From contig JAMZAV010000024.1 in assembly GCA_024449915.1 (NCBI GenBank), forward strand, positions 992,001 to 1,056,000: DNA of 64,000 nt, written 5' to 3'. A program made the translations under genes and the position numbers. This document shows positions 38,684 through 49,367 of the stretch, one piece after another. Positions within the stretch are counted from its first letter, which is position 1. The number at the start of each line of letters is the position of its first letter. Below the pieces are notes generated by a model. That model saw only the letters and a list, made by a program, of their open reading frames with translations. It had not been told where the DNA came from and did not search any database. The DNA is from Sweltsa coloradensis. Its lineage: Eukaryota > Arthropoda > Insecta > Plecoptera > Chloroperlidae.

Positions 38684-40180
38684 CATTCAAAATTTCGAGG
38701 AAGTCGCTACGAGCGACATTCGTTGTATAGGTGCGAAATTTGTCGATTGAGAATATAGGTTTTGATAACCCGGGAAATAGGTTAAGCCATTTAGGAGTTA
38801 TATTGAATCCATTTTCAAAACGATATTTTTATGGCCAGAACTGCTATCAAAACTGTTATTGATTTCTATTCTAATGATTTACAGATACTATTTGTTTCAT
38901 TGTTGTAAATCTAAAATGATCATTTGAGTTTATAACACAGTTTAAAACAATATATCATGATAATACAGTAGAGGAAAAATAATTGGCTATTACACTGTAT
39001 TATTAACTAATTTCAACAGTGTAATGTCCAGCAATTTTTTGTTTATAATCCTTTGAGTTGTTTTAAGAATATGAAGTAAGTTGGCCTATACTGAATGATT
39101 TTTGTTTATAAAGACGAGATTGGCGTGTGTTATGTCATTTATATGCGTGAAAACAATTTCACGTGCCATTTTAAAATTGCTTTTTGACTTTTAACTTTAC
39201 TTTAGTGTTGAACTATTCACAGAACGTGCTTTAAATTTGTTTAGAGTGAGAAAACATGCTTTACTACAAAGTAAAGATAGAAAATTACTGCATTTCATAT
39301 CATAAGAGAAAAACATGTTATTTGTTTTACATATGTGTCACCCTCTAATAATGAGCACTGATTTGCATAATGAGTACTCTGCATGCATTGGGGTTGAAAT
39401 TCTAATTGAATTGTATTCTTTGTGTGGGGCGTGTCTGTCTGGATGTTGATAACATCAGTCCAGAACTCGAACCTAGGAATAGATGTTGACAAACGTACGG
39501 AAGTGACTCCATTGTTAGATTCTCAAATGTAAAGTTCGTGGGGGAAAAGTCAGGAAGTTAACGAAACTCAAACTCAGCGTTCGTATACTTCCTTGCTCTC
39601 GCTTACTCTAAAATGGTCCCTTTCAAAATGAAATATTGCTGTATTAGGCCTATGTAGTTTTAGTTGTTAACGATACAACGCGCTATACATACTAATTTCC
39701 TGACAAGTTATTCACAAATCATCTCTTGTGAGTTGTGAGTAATACTGTTCGTACCTTTCATTACAATCCCCTCAGTCTAAGTTAGCTTTTATCTGCGATT
39801 TTTTAACCACATCCCTCCTTTATTCAAATATGTTTTCGCCAACCTCTTTCTAGAAATGATCTATGCCTCCAACAAACCAAACACCTTTATATCATCGACT
39901 CCATACTATTTTTTTTTTTATCCCTAACTCATTTTGAAACATGTTTCAAATACACAATTTTAGCTGTATAATAAATCTTAATAAATAACTTAAGATTTCA
40001 GTTTTGATTTAAAAATCCATTCACTATTTTATGTTTCCTGATTCGTATTGCCCTTTATGCTGGGATTTTCACACCGCAATACTTTCGACTAAATTACAGA
40101 CAACACAACTCGCATTGACATTCGACTAGGTTCACTAATCACCGTTAGTAGATTTAATGTCCTAAAATGGGTTCCCTTTG
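38684..40180. other. No feature recognised
   Basis: AT-rich sequence between the 69 bp array and the 3.2 kb element. Confidence 0.4.
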
Positions 40181-40282
40181 TAGTCGGGAGGCAGACAGAA
40201 AGGGGAAAAAAATCGCAAAAACTTTTGGTAGAAGCACCCCACGGGTATAAAATTTTCGTATGGACGTCTAATTTTTTCTCCC

Positions 40283-40930
40283 TTTGTGTGCATCGGCATT
40301 TGTTGGGGTGGCGTGAGCGGAGGCCCAAAAGTCACGGGGTTTTCACGTGCCAGTATCACATTATCGGCTATATCCCCTGAAAAAATAAAAATTTTCCCCT
40401 CTCTTTGCTTATTCATTGTAGAAAACCATTCTATCATCTCGCTTTGGGTGTGTACTCGAATTTGGGCGGCGGCGGTGGATGGGGGTCAAGGTCACGCGGG
40501 CTGGCCGCTCGCACTTTTTTGGGCATATCTTAACTAATAAAGATATACCCTAGTTTGCTTGTTTTAAGTTTTTAAATTACCTTCCCTCAACCCTGCATTT
40601 GTTCATTTTGGGAAATTTGGGCAGGCGGCGGGGAGGAGGTAAAAGGGTCACGCGGTCATGCCGCCGCATCGCATGTTTTGGTATATCTCCTGAATAATAA
40701 AAAAATACCCTCAAGTTTGTTTGTTAAGTTAGAATTCCCATTACATCATCCCGTTTGTGTCATCTCGCATTTGGTGCAGGCGGCGGGGATGGGGTAAAAG
40801 GGTCACGCGGGTCTGCGCGCAGTTTCGCCGTTTGACTTATTCCTAAACTATTAAAATTAACCCCTAGTTCTTTTTTATTCAGTTTTTAAATTGCCATTCT
40901 ATACCTGCTTGGGTTTTGCATTTTGGTATT
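40283..40930 (-). repeat. Left tandem array of the 3.2 kb element (~4 units, ~155 bp)
   Basis: Units start near 40283, 40446, 40600, 40757, with a fragment at about 40905. Each carries a G-rich block (GGGCGGCGGCGGTGGATGGG; GGCAGGCGGCGGGGAGG; TGGTGCAGGCGGCGGGG), then GGTCACGCGG, then an ATATCTCCTGAATAATAAA-type block. This is the reverse complement of the right array but more diverged. 40486-40494 is TCAAGGTCA, a perfect extended nuclear-receptor half-site. Confidence 0.75.
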
Positions 40931-41395
40931 TTGAGGGTGGGCCACATTTAATAGGCATTATAAACAAAACTACATAAAAAGAAATAAAAACTTGAAATCG
41001 AGTAAAAACCCATTTTATAATCTTTAGAGTTTTTTTGAGCAATTATCTCACTACCCGTCGTACTGGTGGATAAAATTGAGTTAAACACTGGTTCCGCTTT
41101 TGTTTTACCCTTCCAGGGGGGTTTACCCTTTTCCCAAAGAGGGGCATGGTTGACTTTTTTTTTTTTATCAACTCGTAACATAAGGTTACCTATCTTCTCC
41201 AACACTTTTCTGTACCTCAGTTTAAAGCTAAACCCTTTCCCTTGCCCCTTGGTTTCTTCATTTGTATCAATGTTGTCATTTGGGGAAACGAATGTAACCT
41301 GTCAATGTTGAATCAAAAAAGTTCGAATTATAATCACATCTCTTTTTCAAAATTCCATTAGCAATGATAGTCAACACGTCGAAAATTGTCGTAAC
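40931..41395. other. Spacer inside the 3.2 kb element, possible decayed coding sequence
   Basis: Lies between the left array and the protein remnant. Two overlapping small frames (40948-41205 minus, 41066-41311 plus) show no recognised motif. Continuation of the minus-strand protein downstream would be expected here, but I cannot see it. Confidence 0.35.
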
Positions 41396-41749
41396 TCATA
41401 CAGTGTCAGCATTATATAGAACATTCACTAAACCCTTGGATCGAGATTCTTGGTGTACAGTCATTGCAAACCATACACGTTTAGGCATAAATTTTTTACC
41501 CCTAGATGCTAGAAAAACAATGTCTTGGTAAATACTAAGAATCTTGGTATGCAAGTCGTCCTTTGTCGTCTCGCGTGATAGCTCATCATGTTCGTCTTCC
41601 CTACATATAGGTTTTAGTAGGATTTGAAGAGATTCGGGTATTATAAGTTCACAGTGCTTTTGATCGATGCCTCCTATAAAGCTATGCCCAGGAGTATCTT
41701 TCAAACCAGCGCGGATTTTTAACGCTACTCTATGAACCCACCGATGCAA
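41396..41749 (-). pseudogene. Fragment of a conserved invertebrate mobile-type protein
   Basis: A 117-codon open frame on the minus strand, in the centre of the 3.2 kb element. It contains PESLQILLKPI, then LSIYQDIVFLASRGKKFMPK and TVHQESRSKGLVNVLYNA. From memory this matches a segment of large uncharacterised proteins common in cnidarians, molluscs and fish, with the pattern ..SL..F...L...L(S)..QD.V...S.G...TPK...L...(V/L)HQ.TRSK.LV.L.H.A. I associate those with mobile elements, but no catalytic function is established for this segment. The frame is isolated: what precedes and follows it is not continuous coding sequence. It is therefore a remnant, or one exon. The match is a recollection, not a search result. 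Confidence 0.5.
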
Positions 41750-42338
41750 ACAAACATGTTAAAAGAGCGCTTACACTTACAACAACTGTCTATATTGGCG
41801 AGTAATTTCGAAACCAAATAATTGCAATAGCTCATTAATTGTTAATAGCTAATAGCTCAGTGAACAGACATCAAACGGACGGACATATACATAAACAGAT
41901 TGACCCATACCCTTAAGTACAGTTATCAAAAGATAATGAACTCACTATCCGTACGGAAAAGTAAAGATAACAAAAAACGTCTGAATCACTGTCGAACTGT
42001 TTCACTCGAACACTCTTTACACTCAGAGATATTTAGACGCTTAGACAACTTCCCTACATCGAGTTGTAGTCCGACTGAGCACCACCACCACCCAGGATCG
42101 TGTTGAAAAAGTGAACTGCAATCCCCCCACCCCACTGTAATCGTTAGTAAATAGTTCAATAAAAATGCCAAAATTTGGCAAAATATCTGAAAGTTTCCAG
42201 ATCAGTAATAAGCCTTTGACCAGCCGCACGTGATGGATTGGGGCGTGCTGAAACGCAAGCGGCAACTGATTGTAGCATTGTCGGTTATTGAGGCGGGATT
42301 TAAATATTTGAAATATGACATAGACCTACTAATTCCGA

Positions 42339-43235
42339 GATGCACACAACACAGAGGTGATAGGATGGTATTTCTACAATTGAAATAAGCAAAATAGAGA
42401 TTTATACCTCCATTAATTCAGCAGATATACCCAAAACAGTACGCCACCGCACGCCTGACCCGCGTGGTGACCTTTGACCTCCGCCTACCGCCTACCTTTA
42501 CCAAATATAGAGATGCACACAAAGCAGAGGTGATGGAATGGTATTTCAATAACTGAATCAAGCAAACTAGAGGGTAATATCTCTATTAGTTCAGGATATA
42601 TAGTCAAAACAGTGCGATGCGGCGCGCATGACCCGCGTGACCTTTGACCTCCATCTACCGCCACCTGCACCAAATGCCGAAATGCACACAATACAGGTAT
42701 GATGAAATGGTAATTCAATAACTGAAATAATCTTTGACTGAATCATGCAAACTGGAGGGTAATATCTTTATTAGTTCAGGAGATATACCCAAATCAGTAC
42801 GCCACCGCGCGCTTGACCCGCGTGGTGAACTTTGACCTCTGCCCACCATCATCTTTACCAAATACCGAGATGCACACAAAACAGAGGTGATGGAATGATA
42901 TTTCAATAACTGAATCAAGCAAACTAGAGGGTAGTATCTATATTTGTTCAGGAGATATAGTCAAAACCGTGCGATGCGGCGCGCATGACCCGCGTGACCT
43001 TTGACCTCCATCTACCGCCTCCTGCACTAAATGCCGAAATGCACATAATACAGGGATGATAATATGGTAATTCAGTAACTGACTGACCCAAATTGGAGGG
43101 TAATATCTCTATTAGTTCAAGAGATAATATAACCAAAACAGTACGATGCTGTACGCATGACCCGCGTGACCTTTGACCTCCACCCACCGCCACCCGCAAC
43201 AAATGCCAAGATGCACACAAGGTAGATGACATTCC
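42339..43235 (+). repeat. Right tandem array of the 3.2 kb element (5 units, ~170-188 bp) with DR1 motifs
   Basis: Units start at GATGCACACAA or AATGCACA variants: 42339, 42512, 42681, 42869, 43038, with a partial unit at 43210. Two unit types alternate at first: one with CGCCACCGC and a GCGTGGTGACC block, the other with GCGATGCGGCGCGCATGACC. Every unit contains TGACCTTTGACCT (42468, 42638, 42995, 43167) or a one-base variant (42826). On the opposite strand that is AGGTCA-A-AGGTCA, a perfect DR1 nuclear receptor element. Confidence 0.85.
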
Positions 43236-43336
43236 TGACGTTCATACGAACATTTTGATACCAGTGTGCAGCTTCTACTCAAAAAGTTTATCAAAATCGG
43301 TTTCTAGAGGTCTTTTTCAGGTCTGCCGCCTGACTA

Positions 43337-45461
43337 TTGTAAATGATTACACAAAATGACAATTTCAATTGAAAACTGCATCATTTAATCCCTTTTAGAG
43401 ATTCTGCCACTAATTCCCCAACGTCCACACGTTGTAATTTACTGTCACACGAGGTCGTTATTTTGAAAGCACTCGTACAAATGGGGTTGCCTTGAATGTA
43501 TTCAACAGACTTATGAATTCCTCTACGCCCTCAGTGTGGTAGGAATGCTACAAGTTAATAACCTTAATGTGGCTTTGGTTGTAATTAAGATTAATTCTGC
43601 TGTGCGGTGTTGTACATAATTGTCTTAATGTATTTTGAGAGAAACATACACAAACAACCTCATTCAAATCAAGTCAGTGGCAGAATCTCATGAAAATACT
43701 TTGCTCTAGTTCCGGTATATAATAGAAAAATATATAATGCCGTCACCAATTGTGACATTACATTTCAATGGAATCTTTTGACATTTGGTTTTAAAGACAC
43801 CAGCTGGCTGTTTGCTTGTAGTATAGTTAGCAAGGGTGCATGTTGTTAGGTCACTTCTTTTCCCAAGATGCTCATTACTCAGCAGGTTGCCAAATTTCAT
43901 ACATATTATTTGAATTATTTAAAATGGCGTGTAAAAAGATCGTTAAAACACACGCGTACCGTTTCATTTACATTGTTAGCTGCTCAAGTTAACTTTTGTT
44001 AGTACAGAATGTGCGCTTACCGAGAGCGTATTTTGTTTTTAACTATCCGTTCAAGCAGACTTATTCAGATTTCTAAGAACTGAAATAGGAATACCCTAAC
44101 ATATAGCGTTTTCTCGCGTGATATTCTGTGAAGATTTACGATGAAGCTACAATAAACACAGTGATGGTAAAATTCAAAACACACCATTGCTACGTAATTT
44201 AATGTATTTGCAAGAGTTTTACATTAGCTGGAGCTGCTTGCTTTGATTCTGGCCCCATTCCGGACCATGACAAAAGAAAGTTTCTTGGCAGGATTGTTAT
44301 TAATTTAATGGTCAACAATCACATCAGATTCATCCACAAAGTAATCGTCATAAAAATTTAGAATAAAAATTTACAAACATAAGATATATACATATGGCAG
44401 CAACATTTGGATAGTGTACGTAGAACAACTAACTTTTAATCTAAAGGTGTTATTGTGAAATTGACAGAGCATTTTTTGCGCCATAATTAAATCCTATTAT
44501 TTCTTATGATATTATCGAACTCAGTGCAATACATAAATAAAACAGAGTTTTCATCGCCATTGTTTTGTAGTTTTCGTTTTTGTTCCCGCTTAAGGATACG
44601 AGCATAAAGCTGAAATCCGAAGGTAGTACAAGTTCTCAATGTTCGAATTGTGATGTAGAGTTGATTATAAATTAATCAAACTTAAATAATAAATACAGGT
44701 TCAATTTCAAATGACGTCATACTCATAATGTAATTATCTCGGTAGCATCACGTATACAGTCGGCGTTTGCATAACATGATTACGGCATACTCTTGGGCAA
44801 TGCAAGGTTTGCATGGCATCGAAGCGTTGTTTCATGTGTCGGTGGGAAACTCAGGTCGATAAAATTAGCATTGGATCTCAACAATAGCTCTGGTATGTTA
44901 TATAGGTAACTGACAGTGTATTCACTATGTGCATACGTTGTTAGAAACTATTTATTAGTTTAATCGCTTGTCTCAGATACCTGGAATTGGCCGATAAAAT
45001 GCAGTTCCCACATTATATTTCATTTGGATACTTCGTAAAAATAGAAACAAGCCCGAATGTACGGTAAAATCTACAAAATGCACGGCAGCAGTCCAACACA
45101 AAGCGACCTAAGATGCGAATTATAAGGTGACTGTGGTTTTGAAATTCAGTCTAATCAACTGAATTCCGTATTAAATAGATGACATTATAATACGAGGAAT
45201 CCCTGAAAATATATCAAATTAGCTATTCACTAAAAAATAAATACAACAACGAATGAGAGCGCATTGAAGTAAATCACATTGTAAGCATTTATCTAAACGG
45301 TTTGCTGTTTTCTTCAAAACTATGCTCAGTTAAATCAGTGTCAAAGTCATTATTGAGATGTATTAATTATTCGTTTTACATCTTACTCATTTGAATAAAT
45401 GGTAGCATTTTCAAGAATTCCTTAAATTCGTATTGATCAGGCCCCTATGCGTCGTTATTCC
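43337..45461. other. No feature recognised
   Basis: AT-rich sequence between the 3.2 kb element and the 86 bp array; no ORF of interest. Confidence 0.4.
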
Positions 45462-45719
45462 TTAGTGTTTGGTGCTTAGTGCTGCTTGGTTTCACCCTGG
45501 TATAGCTAGTCCCAGTGAAGTAGCTCACGGCCGGGACTAGAGGCTCGTTAGTGTTTGGTGCTTAGTGCTGCTTGGTTTCACCCTGGTATAGCTAGTCCCA
45601 GTGAAGTAGCTCACGGCCGGGACTAGAGGCTCGTTAGTGTTTGGTGCTTAGTGCTGCTTGGTTTCACCCTGGTATAGCTAGTCCCAGTGAAGTAGCTCAC
45701 GGCCGGGACTAGAGGCTCA
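45462..45719 (+). repeat. 86 bp tandem repeat, 3 copies, with a strong hairpin in each
   Basis: Starts at 45462, 45548, 45634 with TTAGTGTTTGGTGCTTAGTG. Each unit contains CTAGTCCC...GGGACTAG (8 bp stem) enclosing GTGA-AGTAGC-TCAC, a two-part stem-loop. It lies 30 bp left of the family C element. Confidence 0.95.
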
Positions 45720-45748
45720 AAGACTTGGCCAGCTCAAGATTACACTAA

Positions 45749-46572
45749 CTAGGGAACTTCGCAAACGCTTTTTTTAGTCGCGTTGATGGATGAGCTTTTT
45801 TAAGTTTTTAGTATGAGTGGGATCTCTTAACTTTTAAGTTCCATTGCAAAATCATTTAAAGTAGTACTAAATGCTATGATAATTAGAATGTCAAATATCT
45901 GGAGGCCCAAAGACTTGCTTTTTGTACGCATTGTAGGTGATTGTTGTCATGTTTCTATAGTTACTTGTAAATTATTATTATTTAACTCAAAAAACTTATA
46001 TTCAAACTTTTATTTCTATGGATTCTGGTTTATTTTTTTTTACTTTTTCTTTCAAAAGGTACTACATCACCATAAATAACCTTAATGTCCATATAAAATA
46101 TGAACGTTGTAGTCCCACCCGTTTGGTCATAATTGGCCCAAATATCACGAAAAAATCGAGAAAAAATCGAAAAAAATCGTAAAAGTACGATTTCGTTGAG
46201 AAATATTTCTTCAAATGTCTTTAAAATCATAACATATTTGATTTTAATGATTTCAAACGTTCCCATAAAGTTTCATCAAGATAAGAGTAGCCGTTTGCCC
46301 GGTCGCGAGCCAAATATCACAAAAATATCGCACTCAAAATCGAAAAAAAATCGTAAAAGTACGATATTCATGAGAAATATTTCTTCGATTGTACCCAAAA
46401 ACAATACACCTCTAAGTTCAGAGATTTTGAAGGTCCTCTCCAATTTTCATCAAGATCGGATATGCCGTTTTCCTGGTAGAGTTAACAAACAAACAGAAAA
46501 AAAAAAAAAAAAACACCCGAGCTAAATTTTTTGGGGTCAGTGAAATTGAAGTCTTCGCTTCGCTCATCCAAC
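45749..46572 (+). mobile_element. Family C element (824 bp)
   Basis: Starts CTAGGGAACTTCGCAAACGC, followed by TTAGTCGCGTTGATGGATGA, and ends GTCTTCGCTTCGCTCATCCA with AC. The interior mirrors the 5782-6368 copy: GGTACTACATCACCATAA, GTTTGGTCATAATTGGCCCA, an A-run with ACACCCGAGCTAAATTTTTT. It carries a doubled internal module (ATCGTAAAAGTACGAT followed by GAGAAATATTTCTTC). A 130-codon ORF (46133-46525) is a by-product of these repeats. Confidence 0.75.
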
Positions 46573-46651
46573 TAGGTTGTATGGTGTAAGGCTTGTGAAG
46601 AGCATAGTCGCAATCCCATCTTTCGTCGACTACAGAAAACGTTCGAGAATA

Positions 46652-46738
46652 CTTTGAGTGAGAAACCGACGGTCGGCATCGATCCCACGACCTGGTGAAT
46701 CGAGTGTTACTCGTTCTCATCGACCTCCGACGGTTCCT
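46652..46738 (-). mobile_element. tRNA-like SINE head (minus)
   Basis: The minus strand reads GGAACCGTCGGAGGTCGATG, AGAACGAGTAACACTCGATT, CACCAGGTCGTGGGATCGAT, GCCGACC. The A-box-like start and B-box-like GGGATCGATGCC are about 50 bp apart, as in tRNA-derived SINEs. It lies directly right of the family C element. Confidence 0.35.
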
Positions 46739-47752
46739 CTAAGAGATGACTTCTATCCTGTTCTGCTAAAATAATGTATTTGAGAGTAATATACTTCATA
46801 AAGTATCTTTAACGTTTCTGAAACCGGGATCTAATATTTTATTAAACAACTGAGACATAGCTTTAAATAATGAACGTGCCCCTTGACGTTTCCATTTAGT
46901 TTATTGATTTGGACTTTCTGATCTCACAAGCCACACACGTAGTTTCTGGTGGCGAGTATTCAGGTTAACAAAACACGTATTGCAGTATTTGTCGGGTCGC
47001 GATGCGCCAGACTCGGCCCCACACATCCACACCTGCATGTCGTCACAATATAAATATACTTGGCTACATATTTGAATACATCGAGACTTCCGACTTTATT
47101 CGCCGAGGATGGGACAAAATTGAGAATATTGATGTGTGACATTATCACATCTCAAATCTAAGAATGTTTACATTTCATCATAAAAACGTCTTCTAACTCA
47201 CTACTTCATTCAAGCTTCAAATACGGTCGAGTACTTCATATAATAGTAACTTTCGAATGAAAACGAAGTACAGTCCAATGAAATAACGTATAAGAACGTC
47301 ATGAATTTTTAAAGTGAGAAAACGGCAAATTATTGTACCTTTTGTACGTGATTTTTATATTTACCAGCGCTATTTTTAGTAGCACTGATACCATACTTTT
47401 TTCATGATTATTGGCAAGGCTTCATCGTGATACCGGGTTTCGTCATAATACAGAATATCAACGATTTTTTAATCTACTCTGTAAATAACTGATTACGAAA
47501 AAATTGTAACAGCATATCAATAATAAACGAAGGCATATTAAAACGAGGAGCATTACAAATGTAAAAGTTGGTATTGTAAAGACGCTTGATCTTCATCTTG
47601 TTGCAATTAAAACACTCACGTTGAAGGGGTAATATTTCACATGCCCTGTCTCAATAAACATCGGCTAAGTACAATACTACAAGAGCTCTCAGTCAGATTC
47701 CAAGACCGCAGAATGTTAGTTATACCTTTTGAGGATTTTGAGAATACACAGT
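46739..47752. other. No feature recognised
   Basis: AT-rich; nothing seen. Confidence 0.4.
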
Positions 47753-48276
47753 CGGGTCGGGTTTGTGTACTAAAGTGCTTCGGGTTTTCGGGTCGGGTCG
47801 AATAGGGAAAATACGTCCGCTATATAATATTGCATAAAAATAGATAGTGAATTTTTCATTATGAAGAATCTTACATTATAATTTTCCTCACAATTTATTT
47901 TCATAGTAGTATTAATTTTTTTTTTCCACTAAAGCTTAGTAGCAAGGTTGGCAGAAAAGGGCAGTATGCCCCAAGCTCAAGGTGTCTGCCATATAGGCCG
48001 TATACAAAATGCCATTCAATGTAAATCGAGACAACTGCAAATAAATTGGGAGAAAATAATAAATAATGTGAGATTCTTCACAGGTAAAATTATTTCGAGG
48101 AAATGGTGGAGGTGCCGGTCCAGACAATCTAGACAAAATACCGAAAGTTTAAAACTTGTCTGGACTGGCACCTCCACCATCACCCTAAAATAATTGATGT
48201 TACATGAACATCAAATATCTTTTATTACTTACGGGTCTGTCCCCAAATACCAGACCAGACCCGACATTTCGGGAAC
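47753..48276 (-). mobile_element. Family B element, rearranged with internal inverted duplication
   Basis: Left end GTCGGGTCGGGTTTG and right end ACCAGACCCGAC. It matches the reverse complement of the copy at 26089: TTCGGGTTTTCGGGTCGGGT at left and GTCCCCAAATACCAG at right. A second, inverted copy of the internal segment is present: GAAGAATCTTACATTATAA at about 47865 and AATGTGAGATTCTTCACAGG at about 48065. The centre is therefore foldback-like. It contains the palindrome at 48103-48181. Confidence 0.6.
48103..48181. repeat. Inverted repeat of the GGTGGAGGTGCCGG core
   Basis: ATGGTGGAGGTGCCGGTCCA at left is mirrored by TGGACTGGCACCTCCACCAT at right (one mismatch), and the pairing continues inward through GACAA / TTGTC. 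The unpaired loop is about 30 bp. A strong hairpin. Confidence 0.85.
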
Positions 48277-48744
48277 CCTCACACCACCAGAGAACATGTA
48301 AGGTGCAGTTGGAAATTGGAATAGCAAATCTAAAAGTAAAAGTAAAAGTAAAAGGCTGGCCAGATGGACAGCAAAGTTTAATAACAAAAAACAATCTTAA
48401 AGTTTGCGTTCCGCGCGAACCATTTCGTCCTGTAGTTATTTTATTTTCAACATTATTACTTTGATATAGGCCTAGCAGGGCGCCAAGTTATTGCGGCAGC
48501 ATCGGCTACACATGGCAATTTATTAAAGGCTAAAAGTTAAAGCCCTAAAGGTTAGTCCGCTTCGCTGGTCTACACCCGCGAACCACTGCATTTTTGATGA
48601 GGACTTGATTCGTTCACGCTATGCCTGGTGTAACCTTTAACGTCGTTGATGTAATGCAGATTTGCAATTAATAACTTAAGCACATTTCTCTGCGGAAACT
48701 CGTATTGTTTGTTTTGGTTCTGGAGTTTGATAATTGCTCATTTA

Positions 48745-48945
48745 TTTATTTGGGTTTCTTTCAAGTAGTGACTACATACATGTTTCCTACAGGATATGTA
48801 ATAAATCTAGCCTACTTGATGCCCAAGAGTAAAAATACTAAAAGCTAAGAAAACTACAATTAAAAGTAAAATAATTATTTAAAAGCAGACATTACTATAA
48901 CCGAGATGTATTTTATTCAGGAAACATTTAATATTTCGTAGATTT
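48745..48945 (-). mobile_element. Possible LINE 3' tail fragment (minus)
   Basis: The minus strand ends in AAATAAATAAATGA (48741-48752 region), preceded by CATGTATGTAGTCACTACTT, in the same arrangement as the fragment at 34918. No coding similarity is visible, so the call rests on the tail structure only. Confidence 0.25.
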
Positions 48946-49367
48946 TCGTGATTTTAAATAAATCTGTGATAGTTCACTAGACTAACGAAATTTTCATTTA
49001 ATCCTTTAAAAACAAATTACATTAATATTAGTGCCGCATTATAAGATTTAATAGCGATGAAAATTTCTAGTATTTAGACAGGTCTCGAATTCAGAAATTC
49101 CAATCCAAGGTACTTATGTTGATGACAATTACCTGTCGAGTATCAAGACTAACTTGACAACCTATTTGTTGTTGTTAACCTTGTAATTTAATTTTGTATA
49201 TTCATGAATAATCAAAATGTTAACTACACCAGCCTATTATATTTTATGTGCGCCATTTAAACGAGGTTATTGGGGTCATAATCATACAAGTCAATCAATG
49301 CCCTATTTATGTCACTATTCACATTTCAGTTTGCATCGCACTAACCTGGTTGGGAACCCAGGGCCTC

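Larger units (their letters stand above)
40181..43336. mobile_element. 3.2 kb inverted-repeat element with tandem-repeat arms (decayed DNA transposon)
   Basis: The ends TAGTCGGGAGGCAGAC (40181-40196) and GTCTGCCGCCTGACTA (43321-43336) are inverted with 14 of 16 matches. Inverted similarity continues inward: TTTTGGTAGAAGC / GCTTCTACTCAAAA, TTCGTATGGACGTC / GACGTTCATACGAA, TGTGCATCGGCATTTGTT / AACAAATGCCAAGATGCACA. Each arm then runs into tandem units of about 155-190 bp in opposite orientation (40283-40930 and 42339-43235). Between them lies a protein-coding remnant on the minus strand (41396-41749). TTG abuts both ends and may be a 3 bp target duplication. Class not established. Confidence 0.7.

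Noticed and set aside
38380..38730. Open frames on both strands with 23-residue repeats
   Set aside because: A 69 bp stop-free repeat unit explains all of them; no start, splice or flanking coding context.
46133..46525. The longest + strand frame of the window (130 codons)
   Set aside because: It lies wholly inside the non-coding family C element and is made of its internal repeat module (Lys/Asn/Ile-rich).
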